From Pseudomonas taiwanensis (GTDB taxonomy: Bacteria > Pseudomonadota > Gammaproteobacteria > Pseudomonadales > Pseudomonadaceae), in assembly GCF_013393345.1 (NCBI RefSeq), contig NZ_QJRF01000064.1:62001-126000 (forward strand): 64,000 nucleotides of DNA, given 5' to 3'. The notes beneath the pieces are model-generated. The model did not search any database and had not been told where the DNA came from. It was given only the letters and a program-made list of their open reading frames with translations. Position 1 is the first letter of the stretch. The number at the start of each line of letters is the position of its first letter. This document shows positions 33,521 to 41,304 of this stretch, one piece after another. The translations under genes were made by a program, and so were the position numbers.

Positions 33521-35638
33521 TTACTTGGCGCGTACCAGCGTGGTCGACTTGGACTTGCCCTTGAGTGCCTTGGCCAGGTCCTTGGTGGCCGCACCGCCAG
33601 CGTCGTCGATCAGCGCAGCCAGCTTGCTGCGCTCGGCGTCGCTCATCACGGCATCCTGTTCGAGCAAGGCCACCGCAGCCTTGACGTCAGGCTTGCGCTT
33701 GAGGAAGCGACGCGCCAGGCGCTTGGCTGCGACAGCGGCGAAGTGCGGCCGCAGTACCGCCGAGTCGAGCGCCGCATCCAGTGCATCCAGGCCGTCGCCC
33801 AGATGGTCGCCGCCCAGGGCCAGCACGAGGTGCAGGTCGGGTGTGACGAGCACCTTGTGCGCCGCTTCGGCATGACGGGCATCCACCGCTGCGGTGACCA
33901 TCACGGTCGAGCTACCGGCCGCGTGGGCAACCATTCCGTCGATTTCCCAGTGCACTTCGACCCGGACTTCATGGATGCCGGGCACGCCGAAGAGCGCGCC
34001 CTCGGCCCCCCGCAGCAGGGTCATGGAGTCTTCGAGGCGCTCGCCGGGCTGGAGTACCCGGAACGGACGATCCTCGATGCAGTGCACCAGCGTCCGGAAG
34101 CTGCGCACGCTACCGGCCGGATCGGTGACGGTGCCGCTGACGAAGTCGCTCTTCAGGCTCAGGGTCGCCGGCACCCGGACCGGCTGGTCGCCCTGGTTGA
34201 CCAGGGCTACGCCGACGCGTACCGGGGCTCCCAGCGGCACTTCGCCGAGTAGCGGTGCGACCTCCACGGCCAGCCCGAAGACTTCGGCTTCGAGGTCGGT
34301 CGGGGTGATGCTCGGGGTACTGGTGGACGCACCACCGAAGGCCACCGAGCCCGGGCGCACGAAGGGATCGGGGTAGTGACGCAACTGCTTGAGATTGTCC
34401 GGGTTGAAGGACCACTGGATGTTGCTGGGGAACGGCGTCGCAGGTGTACCGGCGGAAGCGATGACATCGCTGGTGCACATGAAACCGTGGTCGGCAAAGT
34501 TGTGGTAGAGGCCCATGGCGTGCCCCAGTTCATGGACCGCAGTGCGGAAGTACGGAGCCGCCGCCGTGCCGAAACGCTGGCCGCTGACCGTGCCCCAACC
34601 CGCATCGATGGTCCAGTGCGAGGCGATGCCGATACCTTCGCGGGGAACGTTGTTGGAGTCGGTTCCGCTGGCGTCATACATGATCCCGCGCGGCGTGGAG
34701 TCGATGTTCTTCACCGCGAGGATGTGGTAGCGCCATTCGCTGTCGAGGTTCACTACCGCACGGCGCGCCAGCATCGCCGCGTGCATCTCGGCATCGGACC
34801 ACGAATTGCCCGAGGGTTCGGCGACATTGGTATCGCTGAGGTTCACCGCGGTCTGCCAGCCGACGGCGTCCATCACGGTCGCCCAGGTGTGGCCAATACC
34901 GCTGTTGGTAGGGCGTTCGGAGCCAGACACCGTGTCGATCTCGACACTGCAGCGGCGGAAGTAGGCCGATAGCCAGCCCATGGTGAGGCGTCCGACCACT
35001 GTGTTGGCGGCGTTCTTCACATCGCCTTCGGCGTAGTCGGAGGACGATGGGTAGCCGGCGGGTGCGGTCATCCGCGTCATCTGCGCGGTGAGGGTGGACT
35101 CCAGCGCCCAGCTGTTCGGGGCGGTGAACCGGTACAGCTGGAAGCTGAGGCCGAAGCTGTTGCCGAGATAGAAGTACTCGGGCAGCGCAGTGACCCGGAC
35201 GTAGTAGCGGTAGCGCGAGCGCGCCAGGATCGGGATGCCCGAGGCGGGATTGGGGCCGGCGAGGAGGATCGGCTTGAGTGGCAGGTCCTGGGTGACTATC
35301 GGCTGCCCCTGGAGGACCGGGAAGGGCAAGGGGATGGGAATCGGCAGGAAGATCACCGGTCGCTGATAGAGGTCGCCGCTGGCGGTGCGGCCGTCGCTGT
35401 GGCTCTCCACGCGCAGAGTCCCGTCGTAGGACACCAGCGGCGCACCGCTCGGCTTGTAGTTCAGTAGCCAGCAGCCGGCACGCACGCTGCGGATGGGCGG
35501 CAGGATGATGCGGCCCGGTATGGCCAGGGGCAGGTTGGGGTTGAGCGCGGTGGGGGAGGGCGTGGGACCGTCTTCCTGCGTCGGCGGGATCAGGTCGGGC
35601 ATGGGAGGGATGTTGTTTTGATCTGGCAGGTTGGACAC
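33521..35638 (-). CDS. matrixin-like zinc metallopeptidase with C-terminal extensions
   Basis: About 705 residues. A Pro-rich N-terminus (1-50) has no signal peptide. A catalytic metzincin domain carries HELGHAMGLYH (H369, E370, H373, H379), followed after a few residues by a probable Met-turn, GFMCTSD (Met387). An Ig-like domain (about 450-570) and an Ala/Lys-rich helical tail follow. GTG 35638 is chosen because AGGAG lies 8 bases away; GTG 35647 overlaps it. It heads a three-gene minus-strand cassette. Export route and substrate are unknown. Confidence 0.8.
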   Translation of the reverse strand: MSNLPDQNNIPPMPDLIPPTQEDGPTPSPTALNPNLPLAIPGRIILPPIRSVRAGCWLLNYKPSGAPLVSYDGTLRVESHSDGRTASGDLYQRPVIFLPIPIPLPFPVLQGQPIVTQDLPLKPILLAGPNPASGIPILARSRYRYYVRVTALPEYFYLGNSFGLSFQLYRFTAPNSWALESTLTAQMTRMTAPAGYPSSSDYAEGDVKNAANTVVGRLTMGWLSAYFRRCSVEIDTVSGSERPTNSGIGHTWATVMDAVGWQTAVNLSDTNVAEPSGNSWSDAEMHAAMLARRAVVNLDSEWRYHILAVKNIDSTPRGIMYDASGTDSNNVPREGIGIASHWTIDAGWGTVSGQRFGTAAAPYFRTAVHELGHAMGLYHNFADHGFMCTSDVIASAGTPATPFPSNIQWSFNPDNLKQLRHYPDPFVRPGSVAFGGASTSTPSITPTDLEAEVFGLAVEVAPLLGEVPLGAPVRVGVALVNQGDQPVRVPATLSLKSDFVSGTVTDPAGSVRSFRTLVHCIEDRPFRVLQPGERLEDSMTLLRGAEGALFGVPGIHEVRVEVHWEIDGMVAHAAGSSTVMVTAAVDARHAEAAHKVLVTPDLHLVLALGGDHLGDGLDALDAALDSAVLRPHFAAVAAKRLARRFLKRKPDVKAAVALLEQDAVMSDAERSKLAALIDDAGGAATKDLAKALKGKSKSTTLVRAK

Positions 35639-35993
35639 GTTGAACACTCCTATTCAACAAGGGGCGCACCCTGCCCGTGGAATCCAGCTTGCACGCGAGC
35701 GACTGCACTTCCGGTACGGTGCCCTTGATGTTGTCTCCTTCGATGAGGTCGGGTCATGCACGGCGACAATCGCATGACGTCAAAAGTATGGGTCGGAGGC
35801 GGCGTCTGTAAAACGCCACTCATCGCCTGAAACCCGCTTGGTACGCGGGTTCCAGCAATTTCGAAGCTGTCCGGCGGCGGGTTAGCGCGGCGGGTTCTTA
35901 GCCTGTCGTCGGGCGGTTCCGCGCAGGTCGGTTCCAGAGGGTCGGACTGGCCTAAGCTGAAATTCCGGGGCTTCTCTCCGGGGAGGTCCGGCG
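35639..35993. other. 355-bp divergent gap, metzincin cassette / rhodanese
   Basis: No convincing gene is present. On the minus strand TTGACG and TGCATG 17 bases apart (near 35755-35785) are a weak candidate promoter. An isolated AAGGAG further down has no start codon at the right distance. On the plus strand GGGGAGG precedes the rhodanese ATG. No repeats were noticed. Confidence 0.5.
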
Positions 35994-36431
35994 ATGCGTC
36001 TACTTCCAGTTCTGTTGTTATGCCTGGTGTCCTGTCTGCAAGCCCAGGAAGCCCCCATGGAAGTAGAGGGCGCAATGACGGTCAATGTGTTGCAAGCACG
36101 TTACCTGTACGAGCGCGGCGCGATCTTCATCGATATACGACCCACGCGCGAGTGGACCTGGGGCCATATCCATGGCGCCCTGCACCTCGACCTGCTCGAT
36201 CGGTTCAGCGACCTGGCCCAGCCGCAATGGCCACGCCAGATTCCCCTGGTGATCTATTGCGACAGCGAGGTCTGCCCCCACGGCGCCCAGGCGGTGAAGA
36301 TGGCCGTGAGCTGGGGCTATCGGCAGGTCTTCTACTTCCGCGAAGGCTATTTCGCCTGGCAGTTGCAGGATTTCCCCCAGGGCAAGGGATTGGCGGGTGA
36401 GCGCCTGGTGCTCAGTGATCCGGAGCGTTGA
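35994..36431 (+). CDS. exported rhodanese-like protein
   Basis: The 145-residue protein has an N-terminal signal peptide (MRLLPVLLLCLVSCLQA, possibly a lipoprotein at Cys14) and one rhodanese domain. The active-site Cys lies in IYCDSEVCPHGAQAV, and the first motif is FIDIRPTREWTWGHIHGALH. A periplasmic sulfurtransferase or thiol-binding role is inferred. Its 3' end overlaps the convergent flhB-like gene by 20 bases. Confidence 0.85.
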   Translation: MRLLPVLLLCLVSCLQAQEAPMEVEGAMTVNVLQARYLYERGAIFIDIRPTREWTWGHIHGALHLDLLDRFSDLAQPQWPRQIPLVIYCDSEVCPHGAQAVKMAVSWGYRQVFYFREGYFAWQLQDFPQGKGLAGERLVLSDPER

Positions 36432-36741
36432 GCAGGGGCAGGGCAGGGGTGACGTCACGTTTGGCATCAGGGTCGAAGCCGTCCGGGCATTTGCCCTTCA
36501 GGTACCAGGCGAACGCGATGATCTCGGCGATGGTGCGGTAGAGCGGCTCGGGGATCGCGTCGCCCAGTTCCAGCCGGGCCAGCAGACGCACCAGATCGGC
36601 GTTCTCGTAGATGGGCACTTCGTATTCGCGGGCAATGGCGAGGATGGCTTCGGCCAGCTCGTCGTCGCCCTTGGCGGTCAGGTTGGGAGCGCTTGTACCG
36701 TCATAGGAGAGGGCAATGGCCTGGCGCGGTTTCTTGCTCAT
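36412..36741 (-). CDS. FlhB C-terminal domain paralogue (FlhX/YlqH-type)
   Basis: The 109-residue soluble protein matches the cytoplasmic domain of FlhB without the membrane part: AIALSYDGTSAPNLTAKGDDELAEAI and VPIYENADLVRLLARLELGDAIPEPLYRTIAEIIAF. The NPTH cleavage motif is absent and the aligned place reads SYDGTSAPN. Such proteins can stand in for the FlhB C-domain. It lies downstream of a FliK-type gene on the same strand, consistent with a linked role in export switching. Confidence 0.88.
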   Translation of the reverse strand: MSKKPRQAIALSYDGTSAPNLTAKGDDELAEAILAIAREYEVPIYENADLVRLLARLELGDAIPEPLYRTIAEIIAFAWYLKGKCPDGFDPDAKRDVTPALPLLNAPDH

Positions 36742-36862
36742 TCCGGCTTCCTTGCAAATGTGCAGTGCGAAGGCAAGCGAGCAGCGACGAGGCAGTACGA
36801 ACAGTACGGAGAGGAGCTGTGAGCGCAGCCGAGAAAGCTGAACGCATGCAAGGGAGTTGGAA

Positions 36863-38401
36863 TCATGCGGTTTCGTCTACCCAGCGCTGTTCGAGTGTGG
36901 TGCGGTGGCCACGTGGTGGCTGGCCCTGGATGCAGGCCAGTTCGCCAACGGTGAGGCCTGCCGCCTGCAGGCGCTCACGCAGGTTCGGCAGCTCGCGGCC
37001 GATCAATCCGGCGGTGTCGGCGCGCTCCGCCCACAGCTGACTGGACAGGCTGCCCTGCGCCAGTTGCGCCTGCACCTGCAAGGGGCCGAGAGGCTCCAGG
37101 TCGAAGGCCAGTTCGATACGCCAGAGGCTTTCCTTGCGCTCGTTCTTTTCCTGCCGGCCTTCCTGCTCCTGCTGCAGTTTGATCTGCAGCGGGACGATCT
37201 CCTGCTGGTTACGCATCGGCACTTCGAGCTGCCAGGTGGTCAGCAGGTTGCCTTCGGGCGTTACCTGGGTCTGGGCGAGGCTGGAGAGTTGGTGCGTCTG
37301 CAGCCGCGAAACGGCGGCGGCAGCCAGTTTGAGCAGGGTTTCCAGATCGCCTTCTTCCTCGGCGGCCTGCGCGAGACGCGACGGCAGGGGGAAACTCAGC
37401 GCCTGTTGGCGGGCATTGGCCTGGCCGAGGGCGCCCAGGGCATTGCGGATGAAAGCCGGCAGGGCCTGGGCCATGGCGTTGCTGGTGCCGGTGGTCGGAA
37501 GGCTGGCGGGCGTGGGCAAGGCTGGCAGCAACTGGGCGACCAGGCGCAGCAGGTTGGCCTTGAAGTCCTGGGGCAGGGAGCCGGCCTGGCCGGCCAGGAG
37601 TCGTGACTCCAGCAGGGCGCCGCTGTTTTCCAGGGCAGCAGCCAGGACCTTGGGGTCGCCCAACTGGCGGATGTCGGGCAGGGCGCCGAGCAGTTTGTCC
37701 ATGGCCGCGCGCAGGTTTTCCGGGAGGTTGTCCCGGCCGGTGTTCTGCAGCGCGCCAAGCAAGGCGTCGAGGGACCCCTGGCGGCTTTGTTGCCCCGCCA
37801 GTTGCTGGGTGAGTTCGAGCTGGTCCAATTGTGCGGCCAGAGGCAGGAATTGCAGCATCTGGCTGCCCTGGACCTGGGCGCTGAGCAGGCTGCCGATGGC
37901 CAGCGGGCGCGGGCTTTCGATGCTCAGCTGGCTACCGGCCAGCGGTGTGTTGAGTACATTGACCAGCACTTTATAGACCGCCGCCTGGGCCTTGCCCTGG
38001 GCGGCCAGTTCGCTGGACAGGACCTTGCCCTGAATCAGGGTGCCCACCGGCAGCAGCTCGAGGTCGAGGCTGCCGAGGGCGCGTTCGCCGCCTTTCAGTG
38101 CCATGGCCAGGCGGGTATCCGAAAGAGCGGTGATGTTGAGCAGGCTGCCCTGGGCCAGAGGGCGCGTGCTGCTGGCTTCGAGGGTGGTCTGGGTACCGTT
38201 GGCCAGGGTCAGCTTGAGCAGCAATTGGAAGCTCTGCGCGGTTTCCTTGAGGGCGATCACTTCGGCGTCGGCGCTTTCGCCAGCGCTCAGCAATCCGTCC
38301 AGGGGTTGGAGCAGTTTGAGCGCCATGTCCGCCGCGTTCTGCACAGGGCGGGTAACGGCCTGGCTGGGCGGGAGAGGGCGCGCGCCGCTGATCTCGGTCA
38401 T
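36863..38401 (-). CDS. FliK-type hook-length control paralogue
   Basis: The 512-residue protein begins MTEISGARPLPPSQ; an in-frame ATG 45 codons upstream would run into the ccm leader and is rejected. The N-terminal and middle parts are Ala/Leu/Gln-rich. The C-terminus has the Flg_hook pattern (LWRIELAFDLEPLGPLQVQAQL, then LRERLQAAGLTVGELACIQG). It pairs with the FlhB-like gene 121 bases downstream, mirroring the FliK-FlhB partnership, and diverges from ccmA. Confidence 0.85.
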   Translation of the reverse strand: MTEISGARPLPPSQAVTRPVQNAADMALKLLQPLDGLLSAGESADAEVIALKETAQSFQLLLKLTLANGTQTTLEASSTRPLAQGSLLNITALSDTRLAMALKGGERALGSLDLELLPVGTLIQGKVLSSELAAQGKAQAAVYKVLVNVLNTPLAGSQLSIESPRPLAIGSLLSAQVQGSQMLQFLPLAAQLDQLELTQQLAGQQSRQGSLDALLGALQNTGRDNLPENLRAAMDKLLGALPDIRQLGDPKVLAAALENSGALLESRLLAGQAGSLPQDFKANLLRLVAQLLPALPTPASLPTTGTSNAMAQALPAFIRNALGALGQANARQQALSFPLPSRLAQAAEEEGDLETLLKLAAAAVSRLQTHQLSSLAQTQVTPEGNLLTTWQLEVPMRNQQEIVPLQIKLQQEQEGRQEKNERKESLWRIELAFDLEPLGPLQVQAQLAQGSLSSQLWAERADTAGLIGRELPNLRERLQAAGLTVGELACIQGQPPRGHRTTLEQRWVDETA

Positions 38402-38454
38402 GAAGGGGTTACAACCTGTCGAAAAAGCTGGCTTCGGGGGTGAGAGATGGCATG

Positions 38455-38460
38455 TATAAT
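38455..38460 (+). promoter_or_regulatory. candidate -10 element of ccm operon
   Basis: A perfect TATAAT lies 93 bases before ccmA; no good -35 is visible 16-18 bases upstream. Together with the hairpin that follows, it suggests a leader of about 85 bases. Confidence 0.4.
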
Positions 38461-38474
38461 GCCGCCCCGTCCGG

Positions 38475-38515
38475 GCCGGCCGCGAGCGTTGGAGTTCTCC
38501 AGTATAGCGGCCGGC
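38475..38515 (+). promoter_or_regulatory. nested hairpin in ccmA leader
   Basis: gccggccgc pairs with gcggccggc, enclosing an inner tggag-tt-ctcca stem. It sits between the TATAAT and the ccmA GTG, and equally upstream of the divergent FliK-type gene. It may be an RNA regulatory structure or a terminator remnant. Confidence 0.4.
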
Positions 38516-38552
38516 ACCTTCCTGACTTGAATACATCCCGGGTACCCATGCC

Positions 38553-39188
38553 GTGACCAGTCCCTATCTCGAGACCGTGGCCCTCGCCTGCGAGCGGGAT
38601 TGGCGCCTGCTTTTCGAGCGGCTGGACCTGCAGTTGTCCCGTGGCGAGATGCTCCAGGTCGCCGGTCCCAATGGCAGCGGCAAGACCAGCCTGCTGCGTC
38701 TGCTCTGCGGTCTGATGCAGCCCACCGCGGGGGAAGTCCGCCTGAATGGCAAGGCGTTGGCCAGCCAGCGCAGCGAACTGGCGCGCAACCTGCTGTGGAT
38801 CGGTCATGCCGCCGGCATCAAGGGCTTGCTGACTCCGGAAGAAAACCTGCGCTGGCTCTGCGCCCTGCACCAACCTGCCGAGCGCGATGCCATCTGGCGG
38901 GCGCTGGAGGCCGTGGGCCTGCGCGGTTTCGAAGATGTGCCCTGCCACACCCTGTCCGCCGGCCAGCAACGCCGTGTCGCCCTGGCACGCCTGTACCTGG
39001 ATGCGCCGCCCCTGTGGATTCTCGACGAACCCTTCACCGCCCTCGACAAGCAGGGCGTCGCCCAACTCGAGGCGCACCTGGCGGCTCATTGCGATCAGGG
39101 CGGCCTGGTGGTCTTCACCACCCACCACACCATGGGTCAGGTGCCCGCCGGTTATCGCGAACTCGACCTGGGGCAGCGCCGCGCATGA
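38553..39188 (+). CDS. ccmA: CcmA, heme exporter ATPase
   Basis: The 211-residue ABC ATPase has Walker [10 protein letters not shown], signature [14 protein letters not shown] and Walker [13 protein letters not shown]. With CcmB, C and D it releases holo-CcmE during cytochrome c maturation. The start is GTG 38553. The stop overlaps the ccmB ATG (ATGA). Confidence 0.95.
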   Translation: MTSPYLETVALACERDWRLLFERLDLQLSRGEMLQVAGPNGSGKTSLLRLLCGLMQPTAGEVRLNGKALASQRSELARNLLWIGHAAGIKGLLTPEENLRWLCALHQPAERDAIWRALEAVGLRGFEDVPCHTLSAGQQRRVALARLYLDAPPLWILDEPFTALDKQGVAQLEAHLAAHCDQGGLVVFTTHHTMGQVPAGYRELDLGQRRA

Positions 39189-39856
39189 GTAACGTCTTCA
39201 CCCTGCTGGTCGCCCGCGAAGCCCGCCTGCTGGTACGCCGTCCGGCGGAATTGGCCAACCCGCTGGTGTTCTTCGCCATAGTGGTCGCATTGTTCCCGCT
39301 GGCCGTTGGCCCTGAGACCCAATTGTTGCAAAGCCTTTCTCCCGGCCTGGTCTGGGTAGCGGCCCTGTTGGCCGTGCTGCTCTCGCTGGACGGGCTTTTC
39401 CGCAGTGATTTCGAAGACGGCTCCCTCGAACAGTGGGTCGTTTCGCCGCACCCCCTGCCGCTTCTTGTCCTGGCCAAGGTGCTGGCACACTGGCTTTTTT
39501 CCGGATTGGCCCTCGTCCTGCTGGCGCCGCTGCTGGCGCTGATGCTCGGTTTGCCTGCGCGTTGTCTGCCGGTGCTGTTGCTCTCGCTGCTGCTCGGTAC
39601 CCCGGTCTTGAGCCTGTTGGGCGCCGTTGGCGCTGCACTGACCGTAGGGCTCAAGCGCGGCGGCCTGCTGCTGGCGCTGCTGATCCTGCCGCTCTACATC
39701 CCGGTGCTGATTCTCGGCAGCGGGGCATTGCAGGCGGCGCTGCAAGGATTGCCGACCGTTGGCCACCTGTTGTGGCTGGCGAGCCTCACCGCCCTGGCGG
39801 TGACCCTGACACCCTTTGCCATTGCCGCCGGCCTGACCATCAGCGTCGGTGAATAA
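39185..39856 (+). CDS. ccmB: CcmB, heme exporter permease
   Basis: This 223-residue protein has six predicted transmembrane helices and the CcmB start ([21 protein letters not shown]). ATG 39185 overlaps the ccmA stop. It is the membrane partner of CcmA in the holo-CcmE release complex. Confidence 0.94.
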   Translation: MSNVFTLLVAREARLLVRRPAELANPLVFFAIVVALFPLAVGPETQLLQSLSPGLVWVAALLAVLLSLDGLFRSDFEDGSLEQWVVSPHPLPLLVLAKVLAHWLFSGLALVLLAPLLALMLGLPARCLPVLLLSLLLGTPVLSLLGAVGAALTVGLKRGGLLLALLILPLYIPVLILGSGALQAALQGLPTVGHLLWLASLTALAVTLTPFAIAAGLTISVGE

Positions 39857-39928
39857 GAAACAGAGTTGCCTGACCATGAGAAAGCTGTCGATGTCCGAAC
39901 AGGCTCAAGCGCCGAGCGGGTGGTCCCG

Positions 39929-40681
39929 ATGAACTGGACCTGGTTCCATAAGCTTGGCTCGCCGAAATGGTTCTACGAGATCAGCGGGCGCTGGCTGCCC
40001 TGGCTCGCCTGGGGCGCGGTGATCCTGATCGCTGTCGGCCTGGTCTGGGGGCTGGCCTTCGCGCCGCCGGACTACCAGCAGGGCAACAGCTTCCGCATCA
40101 TCTATATCCACGTGCCGGCGGCTTTCCTGGCCCAGTCCTGCTACATCATGCTCGCCGTCTGCGGGGTGGTCGGCCTGGTGTGGAAGATGAAAATCGCCGA
40201 CGTCGCCCTGCAGGCCGCCGCGCCGATTGGCGCCTGGATGACCTTCGTGGCCCTGGTGACCGGCGCCATCTGGGGCAAGCCGACCTGGGGCGCGTGGTGG
40301 GTGTGGGATGCTCGACTGACGTCGATGCTCATCCTCCTTTTCCTGTACTTCGGTGTGATTGCCCTCGGCCAGGCGATCAGCAATCGTGACAGCGCCGCCA
40401 AGGCCTGCGCGGTGCTGGCCATCGTCGGGGTGATCAACATCCCGATCATCAAGTACTCGGTGGAGTGGTGGAACACCCTGCACCAGCCGGCCACCTTCAA
40501 GATCACCGAGAAACCAGCCATGCCCGCAGAAATGTGGGTGCCGCTGCTGATCATGGTGCTCGGCTTCTACTGCTTCTTCGGCGCCGTGATGCTGATGCGC
40601 ATGCGCCTGGAAGTGCTCCGGCGCGAATCCCGCGCCAGTTGGGCCAAGGCCGAGATTCAGGCACAAGTGGGTAAGGTCTGA
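39929..40681 (+). CDS. ccmC: CcmC, heme-handling protein
   Basis: The 250-residue, six-helix protein has the heme-binding WWD-type motif ([15 protein letters not shown]) and flanking His residues. It transfers heme to CcmE. ATG 39929 is chosen from the conserved [16 protein letters not shown] start; an ATG at 39866 would add 21 unrelated residues. The stop overlaps the ccmD start. Confidence 0.95.
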   Translation: MNWTWFHKLGSPKWFYEISGRWLPWLAWGAVILIAVGLVWGLAFAPPDYQQGNSFRIIYIHVPAAFLAQSCYIMLAVCGVVGLVWKMKIADVALQAAAPIGAWMTFVALVTGAIWGKPTWGAWWVWDARLTSMLILLFLYFGVIALGQAISNRDSAAKACAVLAIVGVINIPIIKYSVEWWNTLHQPATFKITEKPAMPAEMWVPLLIMVLGFYCFFGAVMLMRMRLEVLRRESRASWAKAEIQAQVGKV

Positions 40682-40857
40682 TGAGTTTTTCTTCCTTCAC
40701 CGAGTTTCTCGCCATGGGTAACCATGGCCTTTATGTCTGGACCGCTTACGGCATCAGCCTGGTGGTACTGGCCATCAACGTCGCCATGCCGCTGATTGCG
40801 CGGCGCCGTTACCTGCAAGACGAGGCGCGCCGTTTGCGCCGGGAGGAGTCGAAGTGA
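40681..40857 (+). CDS. ccmD: CcmD, small membrane protein
   Basis: A 58-residue protein with the CcmD N-terminal motif ([15 protein letters not shown]), one transmembrane helix at about residues 18-42 and a strongly basic cytoplasmic tail ([19 protein letters not shown]). It stabilises CcmE in the CcmABCD complex. It overlaps ccmC by one base and ccmE by four. Confidence 0.93.
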   Translation: MSFSSFTEFLAMGNHGLYVWTAYGISLVVLAINVAMPLIARRRYLQDEARRLRREESK

Positions 40858-41300
40858 ATCCGGTTCGCAAGAAGCGCCTGTTCATCATCCTTGCCATCCT
40901 GGCGGGCGTGGGCATTGCCGTGGCGCTGGCGCTTTCCGCGCTGCAACAGAACATCAACCTGTTCTACACCCCCACCCAGATCGCCAACGGCGAGGCTCCG
41001 CAAGACACCCGCATCCGCGCTGGCGGCATGGTGGAGAAGGGCTCGGTGCAACGCAGTGGCGACTCCCTCGACGTGCAGTTCGTCGTCACCGACTTCGCCA
41101 AGAGCGTGACCATTCGCTACCACGGCATCCTTCCCGACCTGTTCCGCGAAGGGCAGGGCATCGTCGCCCTCGGCAAGCTGAATGGCGATGGCGTGCTGGT
41201 GGCTGACGAAGTGCTGGCCAAGCACGACGAAAACTACATGCCGCCGGAAGTGACCAAGGCCCTCAAGGAAAGTGGCCAACTTCCGAAGAAGGAGGGCTGA
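40854..41300 (+). CDS. ccmE: CcmE, periplasmic heme chaperone
   Basis: The 148-residue protein has an N-terminal membrane anchor (residues 7-28) and an OB-fold periplasmic domain. The heme-binding histidine is H124 in [10 protein letters not shown]. The GTG start at 40854 overlaps the ccmD stop. It carries heme covalently from CcmC to CcmF. Confidence 0.95.
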   Translation: MNPVRKKRLFIILAILAGVGIAVALALSALQQNINLFYTPTQIANGEAPQDTRIRAGGMVEKGSVQRSGDSLDVQFVVTDFAKSVTIRYHGILPDLFREGQGIVALGKLNGDGVLVADEVLAKHDENYMPPEVTKALKESGQLPKKEG

Positions 41301-41304
41301 TCTG

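Noticed and set aside
30902-34252. Plus-strand open frames (572 and 535 codons) opposite the peptidase cassette
   Set aside because: Their translations are Ala/Gly/Gln/Val-rich without motifs, whereas the minus strand carries intact zinc-binding motifs and proper ribosome sites for all three genes.
34629-34970. GCCGATA words inside the metzincin gene as FliA promoters
   Set aside because: No TCAAG-like element lies 15 bases upstream and they are inside coding sequence.
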